Source: UBA6115 sp050953005 (GTDB taxonomy: Bacteria > Bacillota > Clostridia > Christensenellales > Aristaeellaceae). From it: a stretch of 64,000 nt of DNA. Positions 1-7,612 of the stretch are shown one piece after another (within the stretch, counting starts at the first letter, position 1; each line of letters opens with the position of its first letter). The DNA is taken from the NCBI GenBank assembly GCA_050953005.1, contig JBMNLV010000006.1, positions 1 to 64,000 of the forward strand, written 5' to 3'. The position numbers were made by a program, and so were the translations under genes. Below the pieces are notes generated by a model. The model did no database searches and was not told where the DNA came from. It was given only the letters and a program-made list of their open reading frames with translations.

Positions 1-680
1 ATAAGGTTGAACGTCCGAAGAAGGATCGCTATGTCGGCAGCTTCTATGATGCCGATGAGGTCAACGCTCTTTTTGAGGCTGCAAAAGGAAGCAAACTTGA
101 GCTGCCTATTCTGTTTGGCGCATTCTACGGTCTGCGCCGGAGTGAAGCAATCGGTCTGAAATGGGATGCTATTGACTTTGAGCAGAACACGATCACCATC
201 CGTCACACAGTTACTTCTTGTGACCTGGACGGCAAGCGCGTTCTGGTCGCATCCGACACCACCAAGACCAAATCGAGTATGAGAACGCTCCCGCTTGTTC
301 CTTTCATGAGAGAAAGACTTCTCGCCCTAAAAGAAGAACAGCAGGAAAACCGTCGTTTGTGCGGACGCAGCTACATCAAGGACTACATCGGTTATGTTTG
401 CGTAAACGAGATTGGTGATCTAATTAAGCCCCACTATGTTACTGAGAGTTTTCCGAAGCTGCTCAAGGCAAATGGGCTGAGACACATCAGGTATCACGAC
501 TTGAGACATAGCTGTGCCTCGTTACTTCTGGCAAACGGTGTTCCCATGAAGCAGATTCAGGAATGGCTTGGTCACAGCGACTTCTCAACCACGGCAAACA
601 TTTACGCACATCTGGATTATAGCTCGAAGCTGACTTCGGCTGACGCGATGCTCAATGGTTTGGGACTTGCTCCGAACTAA
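1..680 (+). CDS. Tyrosine recombinase (phage/ICE-type integrase), 5' end cut by the window
   Basis: About 225 C-terminal residues are visible, read in the frame that begins at base 3; the N-terminal DNA-binding part lies outside the window. The catalytic domain of the lambda-integrase family is complete: the first catalytic Arg sits in GLRRSEAIGLKW, the His-x-x-Arg box is YHDLRHSCASLL, and the last His and the nucleophilic Tyr sit in EWLGHSDFSTTANIYAH. These enzymes make and resolve the strand exchanges that insert or excise mobile elements at short core sequences. The gene ends 46 bases before the 3' end of a tRNA-Ser gene and near a truncated tRNA-Ser, the usual place for an element's integrase beside its attachment site. 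The element body should therefore lie to the left. The family assignment is firm; the element type is unknown. Confidence 0.93.
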   Translation, partial: KVERPKKDRYVGSFYDADEVNALFEAAKGSKLELPILFGAFYGLRRSEAIGLKWDAIDFEQNTITIRHTVTSCDLDGKRVLVASDTTKTKSSMRTLPLVPFMRERLLALKEEQQENRRLCGRSYIKDYIGYVCVNEIGDLIKPHYVTESFPKLLKANGLRHIRYHDLRHSCASLLLANGVPMKQIQEWLGHSDFSTTANIYAHLDYSSKLTSADAMLNGLGLAPN

Positions 681-718
681 AAAAGAAAAGCCAGCAGCCG
701 GGAAAACCGGCTACTGGC
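677..718 (-). terminator. Intrinsic terminator of the tRNA-Ser gene
   Basis: Bases 690-718 form a 12-position stem with one mismatch (GCCAG-C-AGCCGG against CCGGCT-A-CTGGC). On the minus strand the stem is followed by a run of T with one C, which overlaps the last bases of the integrase gene. The T-run side shows that it serves the leftward tRNA transcript. It may also slow the convergent integrase transcript. Confidence 0.75.
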
Positions 719-726
719 GGACATTC

Positions 727-815
727 TGGCGGAGACGGTGGGATTCGAACCCACGGACCCTTGCGGATCAAACGATTTCGAGTCGTTCTCGTTATGACCA
801 CTTCGATACGTCTCC
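727..815 (-). tRNA. tRNA-Ser (anticodon CGA), with encoded CCA
   Basis: The minus strand gives a complete class II tRNA. The acceptor stem GGAGACG pairs with CGTCTCC, the anticodon stem AACGA/TCGTT encloses the loop CTCGAAA (anticodon CGA, reading UCG), there is a long variable arm, and the T arm is GTGGG-TTCGAAT-CCCAC. CCA is encoded. Its anticodon-loop sequence (772-783) is repeated exactly at 952-963 inside a second, broken tRNA-Ser. Outside that core the two tRNAs differ, so this is not simply a duplicated copy. It may be a gene carried by the integrated element. Confidence 0.92.
772..783. repeat. Direct repeat copy 1, candidate att core (tRNA anticodon loop)
   Basis: The 12 bases ACGATTTCGAGT lie over the anticodon loop of the intact tRNA-Ser and recur in the same orientation at 952-963. 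Tyrosine recombinases commonly use tRNA anticodon loops as crossover sites. The sequence shows the repeat; its role as an att core is inferred. Confidence 0.55.
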
Positions 816-951
816 GTATTTATCTCAACATCAGCACCTCAGAAAACGGGGAGAACTGATGGGGAGAACAAAGAAAAATATTCAGTTAAAGACACCCGAA
901 AAACCCCGTAAAATCAAGGGTTTCCGGTCAGGGAGCTACCGGATAGCGACC
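816..951. other. Element-end spacer between the two tRNA-Ser cores
   Basis: No convincing gene is seen here. The stretch is bounded by the complete tRNA-Ser on the left and the cut tRNA-Ser on the right. If 952-963 is the recombination core, this is element DNA that would contain the integrase arm-binding sites. It has several A-rich runs but no obvious direct-repeat array that I can defend. Confidence 0.35.
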
Positions 952-994
952 ACGATTTCGAGTACCGCACCTTCAACCACTCGGACAACTCTCC
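952..994 (-). pseudogene. Truncated tRNA-Ser: 5' half ending at the anticodon loop
   Basis: Read on the minus strand from 994, the sequence begins GGAGAGTTGTCCGAGTGGTT, which is the acceptor 5' strand and D arm of a class II tRNA-Ser, and continues to the anticodon loop CTCGAAA. The 5' anticodon strand CGGTA would need TACCG after the loop, but the sequence that follows is TCGTG and then unrelated DNA with no T arm. The break falls exactly in the 12-base repeat shared with the intact tRNA. This is what is left of a host tRNA after an element inserted at its anticodon loop; the missing 3' half should be at the far end of the element, outside the window. Confidence 0.75.
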
Positions 995-1251
995 ATAAGC
1001 CTTGCGTGGTTTATGCAGCCTGTTTGACTGCCTCGATGCCTTTTCGCGGTCAATTGGCCGCGGGAATATCGTATATCACCGCTTTTGACCTGTCAAGCAG
1101 CGGCGTGTGGTCATTCGCTGCGGATAACGGCAGGATTCCTGCCGGGAACGGCCAGCCCATGCATGAATCCGCCCTTTGCCTGCGTTGAATAATCGTTATG
1201 CGACCTTGACAGGATTCCCGCTGCCATCGCCGGGGCAGAGCGTTCGTTTTC
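995..1251. other. Intergenic stretch without a recognised gene
   Basis: Reading frames here have no coherent protein character and no good ribosome binding site. A short hairpin, CGGCAGG-AT-(T)CCTGCCG, lies near 1128-1146 without a T run. I see nothing else. Confidence 0.4.
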
Positions 1252-1280
1252 TTGTCATTGAAAGAGCGCGTGTGTATAAT
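1252..1280 (+). promoter_or_regulatory. Sigma-A-type promoter for the L,D-transpeptidase gene
   Basis: TTGTCA at 1252-1257, a 17-base spacer and a perfect TATAAT at 1275-1280. The start of transcription would be near 1287, so translation must begin at the ATG at 1334 rather than at the in-frame GTG at 1295. Confidence 0.75.
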
Positions 1281-1333
1281 CGCAGACGTACACAGTGCGT
1301 CCCGGGCAGGCCGGGCGCGGCAAAGGGGAAAGC

Positions 1334-3307
1334 ATGGATTGCACATCGGTTCCGGCTAAGAACCAATTTCTTTTTTCAGCGCGGCGCGCCGCAGTTGTTG
1401 TGATGCTTGCGCTACTCATGGCTCTGACGATGTTTCAAGGGGCGGCTGAGGACTTTGAGGTTCAAACAACAGAGGGGTATTTTGAATCGGAAACAAGCCT
1501 GTACACGCAGCCGGACCGGTCAAGCGAGGTGCTTTTGCGGATTCCGCAATATACGCCGCTTGTCATCCGGGTATCGGCGGATCCCGCTCAAAAAGGCTTT
1601 GGGTGGATCCGGGCAGCGGGTGTATCCGGTTTTGTCAGCCTCGCGAACCTGCTCCCCATGCCCAGGGTGGTCAGTGACTGGCGCGAAGGAAAAACGATGT
1701 TCGCCTGGGATGTCCGCCTGTTGCGCGAGCAATCCCTGCACGGCGCTGAGGTGCTGCTGCGCCTGCTGCCGGAGACGCCCTTCAAGGTGCTGGGCCGCAC
1801 CAAGTTTATGCTGTATGTGGAGGCGCAGGGCGTACGCGGCTATGTATATGCCGATAAGCTTGAGGAGCTCCGCCGTGATCAGCCGCTGGAGCCCTCCCTC
1901 AGGTACAGCGCTCTGGAGCAGCCGCTTTTGTCCTGGCCGCTGGCAGGCGCGCAGCCGCTGACCAACCTCAAGGCAGGCCAGCTCCTGCGGGTGACCGGGC
2001 AAAACCGCGGCTATCTGCGGGTTGAAACCATGGGCCAGGTGGGCTATGTGCAAAGAAAGCATACAGGGGCTATCGGTGAGGTGGCGGAGCAGACCATGCT
2101 GGTCTATTCGCAAACGGAAAATCCGCTTTATTCCGGGGTGGATGACGCTCAAACACCAGCGCAAACCATGGAGCCGGGCAGGCTGTACCAGGTGGATGCG
2201 CAGGCCGGGGATTTCCTGCGTTTGAAGAACTCCGGCTTGTTTGTCAGGGCGGAAAGCGTGCAGGCTCTGCTGCTGAAGGCCTTTGCCGTTCCGCGCCTGG
2301 CCGGGGTGGAAGCGCCCCGGGCCCTGATGAGCTTGCCTGAGGCGGACAGCGCGAGCGATGGCTGGCTGCAGCCCGGGCGCCTTTATACGTTCCTGTCATC
2401 CTCGGGCAGCTGGTGGTATGTCGATGACGGCATGGTTCAGGGGTTTGTCGATGTACGCTACCTGACTCCCCTGCCTGAGCAGGGGGAAAAGATGAACCGC
2501 ACTTACGCGGTGTACACGGGCGATGCCGCCTACCTGCCCGGCTCCTCGCGGCCCCAGCCGGTGGCGCCGGGGCAGCTGGTGCAGCTGCACCAGCTGTGGG
2601 GAAAACAATGGTTCCGCACTGAACAGGGCAGCTATGTCCATATCGGCGCTGTCGATATCCTGGCTTCTGACGCGCCGGTACGGCCGCACAAGGTCGTTCT
2701 GGATCAAGCGTTGCCGATGTACTCGCTGCCGGATGAAGCCCGGGGCCGGGTGCTTGCCGCCCTGGATGCCGGGGAGCAGGTGGAGGTCATCGGCTTTGCC
2801 CGTTACTTTTTGCTGCTGCGCGCGCGGGGGATGGAAGGCTACGTGGTTGGCAAGACTCTCAAAACCCATGAGACGCGCTACCTGCCCGACAGCGATCCGC
2901 CGCCTTGTGAGATCCTGGTCAACAAGGCGGACTTCAGCGTATCGCTGTATGCACTGGACGCCCAGGGTCAGCGTGGCGGCGAGCCGGTTATCCGGGGAAT
3001 CGCCGCCTTGGGCAAGCGCAGCACACCCACTCCTTCCGGGCGCTATCCGCTGGGGCTGAAACAGCGTTGGGTACGCTTTTCCCAGTCACAGGCCCCTCAC
3101 GGCATCACCTACCTGCGCGGACGCTATTTGCATGGCATCCCCTGTAATGGGCCGGACGAGGCTGAGGTCACCGATTGGGGTTTACAGGAGCTTGGCACAC
3201 CAGCTACCGGAGGCTGCGTGCGAATGACCTTTGATCTGGCGGCCTATCTTTATTTCAACTGCCCCTCCTATCAAACCATCATGGAGGTAGTCAATGGCCT
3301 GGAATAA
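1334..3307 (+). CDS. Secreted SH3-domain L,D-transpeptidase (YkuD family)
   Basis: A 657-residue exported cell-wall enzyme. Residues about 17-38 form a hydrophobic signal segment ending near GAAEDF. A long middle part consists of successive SH3-like segments (recurring 'YV' and 'GYV' strands) expected to bind peptidoglycan. Residues about 524-657 are a YkuD domain, with the catalytic HG at LHGIPCNG and the nucleophile Cys in TGGCVRM. The family makes 3-3 peptide cross-links or attaches proteins to peptidoglycan. I chose the ATG at 1334 because it follows the ribosome site AGGGGAA and the TATAAT promoter at 1275-1280; the in-frame GTG at 1295 lies almost at the transcription start. The next gene overlaps its end by 14 bases, so the two are co-transcribed. 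Confidence 0.9.
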   Translation: MDCTSVPAKNQFLFSARRAAVVVMLALLMALTMFQGAAEDFEVQTTEGYFESETSLYTQPDRSSEVLLRIPQYTPLVIRVSADPAQKGFGWIRAAGVSGFVSLANLLPMPRVVSDWREGKTMFAWDVRLLREQSLHGAEVLLRLLPETPFKVLGRTKFMLYVEAQGVRGYVYADKLEELRRDQPLEPSLRYSALEQPLLSWPLAGAQPLTNLKAGQLLRVTGQNRGYLRVETMGQVGYVQRKHTGAIGEVAEQTMLVYSQTENPLYSGVDDAQTPAQTMEPGRLYQVDAQAGDFLRLKNSGLFVRAESVQALLLKAFAVPRLAGVEAPRALMSLPEADSASDGWLQPGRLYTFLSSSGSWWYVDDGMVQGFVDVRYLTPLPEQGEKMNRTYAVYTGDAAYLPGSSRPQPVAPGQLVQLHQLWGKQWFRTEQGSYVHIGAVDILASDAPVRPHKVVLDQALPMYSLPDEARGRVLAALDAGEQVEVIGFARYFLLLRARGMEGYVVGKTLKTHETRYLPDSDPPPCEILVNKADFSVSLYALDAQGQRGGEPVIRGIAALGKRSTPTPSGRYPLGLKQRWVRFSQSQAPHGITYLRGRYLHGIPCNGPDEAEVTDWGLQELGTPATGGCVRMTFDLAAYLYFNCPSYQTIMEVVNGLE

Positions 3308-3827
3308 ATCCATGCCGGCTCTTTGCCTGCTGTGTGCCTTCCTGCTGCTGCCGGCCGCGCTGGCTGCGCCCGCCGCCCTGCCCCTGACCCCGGAGGATCT
3401 GGATGTTCTGCTGGGTGAGGAGGTCCTCACGCTGGATGTGCCAGCAGCGCCCCTGCTCCTGGCCCTGGATCGGGAGGGCATCCGCCTGACGAAGCGCGAG
3501 GTGGACAGCTGCCTGTTTCCCGGCAAGGACCGGGAGTTTTCCGATGATCAGCTTTTGATCGGCACCCTGCCCCGCGGCGTGCGCGGTGCTGATGTGGTGG
3601 AAACCATCATGGTGCTGGGCGGTGAATATGTGACCAGGCGGGGCATTGGCATCGGCAGCGCCGGGCAGGATATCCTGGCAGCCTACGGCGAGGCGGCGCT
3701 GAAGGATTATGACCTGCTGATCTATCACCTGCCCGGGCAGCCGGAGGGCCCGTGGCTGGTGTTTGTGATGGACCTGGAGAAGGATAGCGTGCTGTCTTTT
3801 TATGCTGTTTTGAACACCCAGGGCTGA
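3294..3827 (+). CDS. Small secreted protein of unknown function
   Basis: A 177-residue protein with a clear signal peptide (CLLCAFLLLPAALAAPAA) and no further membrane segment. The mature part is rich in Leu, Asp and Glu and has the features 'DREGIRLTKREVDSCLF' and 'LGGEYVTRRGIGIGS'. I do not recognise a family. Its start overlaps the end of the L,D-transpeptidase by 14 bases, so the two are translationally coupled and may work together at the cell wall. One mature Cys is present and there is no lipobox. The function is not assigned. Confidence 0.75.
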   Translation: MAWNKSMPALCLLCAFLLLPAALAAPAALPLTPEDLDVLLGEEVLTLDVPAAPLLLALDREGIRLTKREVDSCLFPGKDREFSDDQLLIGTLPRGVRGADVVETIMVLGGEYVTRRGIGIGSAGQDILAAYGEAALKDYDLLIYHLPGQPEGPWLVFVMDLEKDSVLSFYAVLNTQG

Positions 3828-4126
3828 TACCTCACTGGCCTTTCTTTGCCTTGCGCTGCCGGTGGTGTCCCTGATGGCCGCCGCGCTGTGAAGCCCGGAT
3901 GATCCTGAAGATAACGCCGCTTTGGACATTGACGGCCCAACGGTGTATATGGCAAGGGATTTCTTCGGGCTTGCTTTGTTCGCCTGCCTGGCCGTCAGCG
4001 CTTCAAGCCCGCGCTTTGTGCGCGGCTGCGCGGATTTTGAGCGCAATGCTGCCGGATATGACCTGGCGGTTTTGGTCATCGCCCAGCGCAGCTTGAGTTA
4101 CTGGCCGCTTAGCTGCAGCGGCTTGA
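3828..4126 (+). pseudogene. Possible decayed membrane-protein fragment
   Basis: In the frame starting at 3826 the sequence reads as a hydrophobic segment (LAFLCLALPVVSLMAAAL), then a TGA stop, then SPDDPEDNAALDIDGP and a second hydrophobic segment (FFGLALFACLAVSA), running open to 4152. There is no good ribosome site. The protein-like composition on both sides of the stop suggests a broken gene rather than random intergenic DNA. I cannot name a family. Confidence 0.3.
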
Positions 4127-4155
4127 TTGACACGCAGCCATGTGACGGGTAGAAT
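4127..4155 (+). promoter_or_regulatory. Sigma-A-type promoter of the interrupted kinase gene
   Basis: A consensus TTGACA (4127-4132), a 17-base spacer and TAGAAT (4150-4155). An AAGGAG ribosome site and the ATG at 4185 follow. The signal is intact although the gene it drives has been split by an insertion sequence. Confidence 0.75.
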
Positions 4156-4297
4156 ATATGGAAATGTTCAGACAAGGAGCGCGCATGGCATATAACGACA
4201 TCAAGGAAATTCTGCCCCGCTTTCGCTTTATGGGCAGCTATGTTTCCTCCCAGGAAATGACCAGTGGCAACATCAACGACACCTATGTGCTTACCTA

Positions 4298-5926
4298 GTG
4301 TCTGCTGAACAACTCCAAACACAAGACAAATCCACATCTTCCGGCCATTTTCTGGTATCATGTGTGCAAGGATAATTGCAGAAAGCACGCAAAACCCTTG
4401 CACTTGAACTGGAGATGAAACGGTATGTACGAGAAGAAAGCACGCCAGGCGACCTTTTTTGAAGACGCGACGCTGTTTGGTGGCGTCAGGCTGAATTCCG
4501 AGAACAGATGGGTAAGGATGTCGGAGCTCATCCCCTGGGAAGTCTTTGAGGAGCGGTATGCTGCACTGTTTAGCAACCCCCGGGAGGGGAAGCCGGCAAA
4601 GTCGGCCCGGATGGCCATCGGCTCTTTGATTATCAAGAAGCGCTATGGTTTTTCAGATGAGGACACGGTGGAAGAGATCCGGGAGAACCCCTATCTGCAG
4701 TACTTCCTGGGGTTTGCGGAATATACCAACGTCAGGCCCTTTGACCCCAGCGTGATGACGTGGTTTCGGGAGCGGATCACGCCGGAGATGTTGTCAGAGT
4801 TGAATGACTATGTGATTGGCCGTAAAAAGGTGAAAGCAGAAAAGGAGCCTGGTTCCGATGACGACAATCATGATGACGCTGACAGTGAGGGAGGAGGCCC
4901 GGTCAACCGAGGGACGCTGATCCTGGACGCGACCTGTGTTCCGCAGAACATCCGTTTTCCCACCGATGCTTCGCTGCTCAACGAAGGGCGGGAGCTGCTG
5001 GAAGGGATGATTGATACAGCGCACAAGGCAGGCGCAACGGAAGGTAATAAGCCCAGAACCTACCGGAACCTGGCCAGGCGGGACTGGCTGCGGTTTGCCC
5101 GGGACCGGAAACCAACGCGCAAGAAGATTCGCAAAGCGATTCGTCAGCAGCTGGGCTATGTCAAACGGAACCTCGGTTATCTGGAAGCCATCCTGAGCAA
5201 ATATCCGGACGCGCTGAGCGCAAAGGAGCTGGAGCGCATGGCAGTGATCCAGCTGCTGTACGCGCAGCAGCAGGAGATGTATGACAGCAATACGCACCGG
5301 GTGGATGACCGGATTGTAAGCCTGCACCAGCCCTGGGTGCGACCGATTGTTCGGGGCAAGGCGGCAGTGTCGGTGGAGTTCGGTGCGAAGGTGGCGCTGA
5401 GCCTGAGCGATGGCTATGCGAGGATTGAGGAAATCTCGTGGGATGCCTTCAACGAAAGCAAAACACTGATGGCTTCGATGGAGCGATACAAGGAGCAAAC
5501 GGGCCACTATCCGGAGCGGGGACTGGTAGACAGGATCTACCGAACGAGGGAGAATCTCACCTGGTGCAGGGAGCGTGGCATCCGGTTGAATGGTCCCAAA
5601 CTGGGACGACCACCCAAAGACCGACAGGTGTATGAGGAAGCGCTGGCACTGGAGCGACAGGAGTCAGGAGAGCGGAGTCATATTGAGGGATGTATCGGTG
5701 TTTGCAAGCGCCGATATGGGCTTGATCTGGTGATGATGCGGCAGAAACACACCAGCGAGGTGGACATTCATGCCGCCATCCTGACCCGGAACCTGTTCAG
5801 GCGGCTGAGGCTCTACATTTGGCTCTTTTTGGCAGCGCTATTTCGCCGGTCGGAAAGCACAAAAACAGACACGCCGGTACCGTTGGCGTGCCTGTGTGGC
5901 TGAATTGTTGGTTATTCAGGAGACAC
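4298..5926 (+). mobile_element. Complete insertion sequence of the IS5/IS1182 superfamily, 1,629 bp
   Basis: The ends are imperfect inverted repeats: GTGTCTGCTGAACAAC on the left and GTGTCTCCTGAATAAC on the complementary right end, with 14 of 16 matching. They are flanked by the TACCTA duplication. One transposase gene (4425-5903) fills the element. Intact ends, an intact transposase and a perfect target duplication argue for a recent, possibly still mobile copy. The exact ISfinder family is not decided from sequence alone. Confidence 0.88.
4425..5903 (+). CDS. Transposase, DDE type with N-terminal DUF772
   Basis: A 492-residue transposase. Residues about 35-120 match the DUF772 helical region (RMAIGSLIIKKRYGFSDEDT, ENPYLQYFLGF). 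The DDE catalytic core includes Asp in TLILDATCVPQNIRFPTD, Asp in ERGLVDRIYRTREN and Glu in ERSHIEGCIGVCKRRYG. An acidic linker (DDDNHDDADSEGGG) lies between residues about 143 and 158, where related enzymes also vary. The start follows the ribosome site GGAGATGAAACGGT and lies 127 bases inside the left end of the element. It catalyses excision and insertion of its own element. The family match is good and the catalytic triad is assigned by motif only. Confidence 0.92.
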   Translation: MYEKKARQATFFEDATLFGGVRLNSENRWVRMSELIPWEVFEERYAALFSNPREGKPAKSARMAIGSLIIKKRYGFSDEDTVEEIRENPYLQYFLGFAEYTNVRPFDPSVMTWFRERITPEMLSELNDYVIGRKKVKAEKEPGSDDDNHDDADSEGGGPVNRGTLILDATCVPQNIRFPTDASLLNEGRELLEGMIDTAHKAGATEGNKPRTYRNLARRDWLRFARDRKPTRKKIRKAIRQQLGYVKRNLGYLEAILSKYPDALSAKELERMAVIQLLYAQQQEMYDSNTHRVDDRIVSLHQPWVRPIVRGKAAVSVEFGAKVALSLSDGYARIEEISWDAFNESKTLMASMERYKEQTGHYPERGLVDRIYRTRENLTWCRERGIRLNGPKLGRPPKDRQVYEEALALERQESGERSHIEGCIGVCKRRYGLDLVMMRQKHTSEVDIHAAILTRNLFRRLRLYIWLFLAALFRRSESTKTDTPVPLACLCG

Positions 5927-6891
5927 TACCTACCGCAACGGCGAACGGACCATGATGTACACCTTGCAGCGCATCAATACCTATGTGTTCAAAGATCCCC
6001 AGCTGGTCATGCAAAACATTGCTCTGGTTACTAATCACCTGAAAGCCAGCCTGATCCGCCAGGGCGGCTATGATGAGCGCTATGTGCTGGAACTGGTGCG
6101 CACGGTGGACGGCGATGTCATGTACAAGGACGCGCGCCACGGTGTCTGGCGCGCTTACACTTATATTCCGGATGCCCTGGCGCTGGACGTTGTGGATGAT
6201 CCCGTCCAGATGGAAGAGGTCGGGCGCGCCTTTGGCCGTTTCCAGCGCAACCTGGCTGATTTTCCGGCTGTGCAGCTGTCGGAGACCATCCCCAACTTTC
6301 ACAACACCACCAAGCGCTTTTACGCCTTTGTGCGTTCCGTGGACAAGGACAGGGCCGGCCGTGTCCGCGAGGTAGAGGATGAGATCGAGTTTTTCTTTGA
6401 GCGCCGCCGCATGATGGGTGAAATCGTTCGTCTGATGGACAGCAACGTTATCCCCTTGCGGGTCACGCACAACGATACCAAATCCAACAACGTTCTGCTG
6501 GATGATAAAACGGGCAAATCGCTGTGCGTGATTGATCTGGATACGGTCATGCCGGGCTCCGCGCTGTATGATTACGGCGACGCGGTACGTTTTGGCGCCT
6601 CCACCGCACGGGAGGATGAGGAGAATACCAGCCTGATCCGCCTGGACATGGACAAGACGCGCGCTTTCACCCGCGGTTTTATACAGGAGACCACCGGCAT
6701 CCTCTCGCAGGAGGAGCTCAAGCGGCTGCCCCTGGGCATCAAAGTGATGACAGCCGAGCTGGCCATGCGCTTTTTTACGGATTATCTGGATGGCGATGTA
6801 TACTTTAAGGTCAATTCACCCCGGCACAACCTGGTGCGTACCCGCGCGCAAATGACCTTGCTGATGGATATTGAGCGGCGCGAGGAGGAAC

Positions 6892-7548
6892 TCATGGAGA
6901 TGGTGCAGCGTTATCTGACCCGTTACGCCTAGAAGCCGTTTGCAGGAAGACCAGCACAACCCCCGTGCGTGTGCTGATGTGAATCGGCCGTCCGGTGGCC
7001 GCGTTGCTTACGCCAAGCGGCTCAAAGGCGTTCAGGACGGCGTCCCGCAAAGGGTAGGAAAGCCCTCTGAGGGTGACTCCTGTGGCCGGCTCGCCCCAGC
7101 ACAGGACGGATACGCTCTTGCCCTCCCGCAATGGCGGCAGGCTGAGCTGTCCCGCGCTGAGCGCGTGGATGATCATATTCCGGCCGATAATGACGCCGCG
7201 CAGGCCCTCCCGCGCCAGGCTCGACAAAAGTTGCAGGTTGGCTACGGCATGATCCAGCCGACCGCCCAGGGCGCCATACAGCTTAAAACGGGTGCAGCCG
7301 CGGTTTTTGGCCAGACGAATGGCCAGGGCCATGTCGGTCAGGTCCTTGCGCTGCGGGAAGCGCAGCAGCGGGATGCCCCGGGGAGGACACGCAAGAGAGT
7401 CCATGTCGCCCAGAACCAGGTCGGGTCGGATGCCCGCCCGCGCCAGCGCCCGGTAGCCGCCGTCCGCCGCGATGACCATATCGCCCGGCCTGGGGCGCAG
7501 CCCTGACTTGCAAAAGTCGCCGGCGCCCACAATAAACGCAGTGTTCAT
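6892..7548 (-). CDS. thiN: Thiamine pyrophosphokinase
   Basis: A 218-residue cytoplasmic enzyme that transfers pyrophosphate from ATP to thiamine, giving the cofactor thiamine diphosphate. Motifs typical of the family are AADGGYRALARAGIRPD, LVLGDMDSL (metal and nucleotide site), KDLTDMALAI and LYGALGGRLDHAVANLQ. The ATG at 7548 starts MNTAFIVGAGDF; the frame stays open upstream but without family character. The 3' end overlaps the end of the convergent kinase gene by 41 bases, giving a basic, probably disordered tail. It is divergent from radA, with 64 bases between the two starts, so both promoters must be packed into that gap. Confidence 0.92.
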   Translation of the reverse strand: MNTAFIVGAGDFCKSGLRPRPGDMVIAADGGYRALARAGIRPDLVLGDMDSLACPPRGIPLLRFPQRKDLTDMALAIRLAKNRGCTRFKLYGALGGRLDHAVANLQLLSSLAREGLRGVIIGRNMIIHALSAGQLSLPPLREGKSVSVLCWGEPATGVTLRGLSYPLRDAVLNAFEPLGVSNAATGRPIHISTRTGVVLVFLQTASRRNGSDNAAPSP

Positions 7549-7612
7549 CTTGTATACCCTCCCTGGTGTGAGTATATCCGTATGGGAGCGGACTGGCAAG
7601 AAAGGAAAGGCA

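Larger units (their letters stand above)
4292..5932. repeat. 6 bp target-site duplication flanking the IS
   Basis: TACCTA occurs at 4292-4297 and again at 5927-5932, directly outside the inverted-repeat ends GTGTCT...AGACAC. One copy plus the flanks rebuilds the uninterrupted kinase codons for V-L-T-Y-R-N-G. Confidence 0.85.
4185..6932 (+). pseudogene. N-acetylhexosamine 1-kinase-like phosphotransferase, split by an IS
   Basis: The N-terminal 37 codons (4185-4297) and the rest (5933-6932) are parted by a 1,629 bp IS plus a 6 bp target duplication. Removing 1,635 bp restores one frame of 370 residues: ...SGNINDTYVLTY joins RNGERTMMYTLQRINT. The product belongs to the aminoglycoside/choline kinase fold and most resembles NahK-type kinases that phosphorylate GlcNAc or GalNAc at C1. 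Visible motifs are the glycine/nucleotide loop region SGNINDTY, catalytic THNDTKSNNVLLD and metal-binding CVIDLDTVMPG. The fragment starting at the ATG at 5952 would lack the nucleotide-loop part and is unlikely to be active. No frameshifts or stops have built up elsewhere, so the disruption looks recent. The substrate is inferred from family resemblance. Confidence 0.85.

Noticed and set aside
1128..1146. Terminator hairpin in the gap before the L,D-transpeptidase
   Set aside because: The stem is short and no T run follows on either strand.
655..1188. A frame running through the tRNA-Ser gene and the spacer
   Set aside because: It crosses a tRNA and an att region, has no ribosome site and no protein-like sequence.
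1050..1346. A small minus-strand frame before the L,D-transpeptidase
   Set aside because: It overlaps the TATAAT promoter and the start of the real gene and has no recognisable features.
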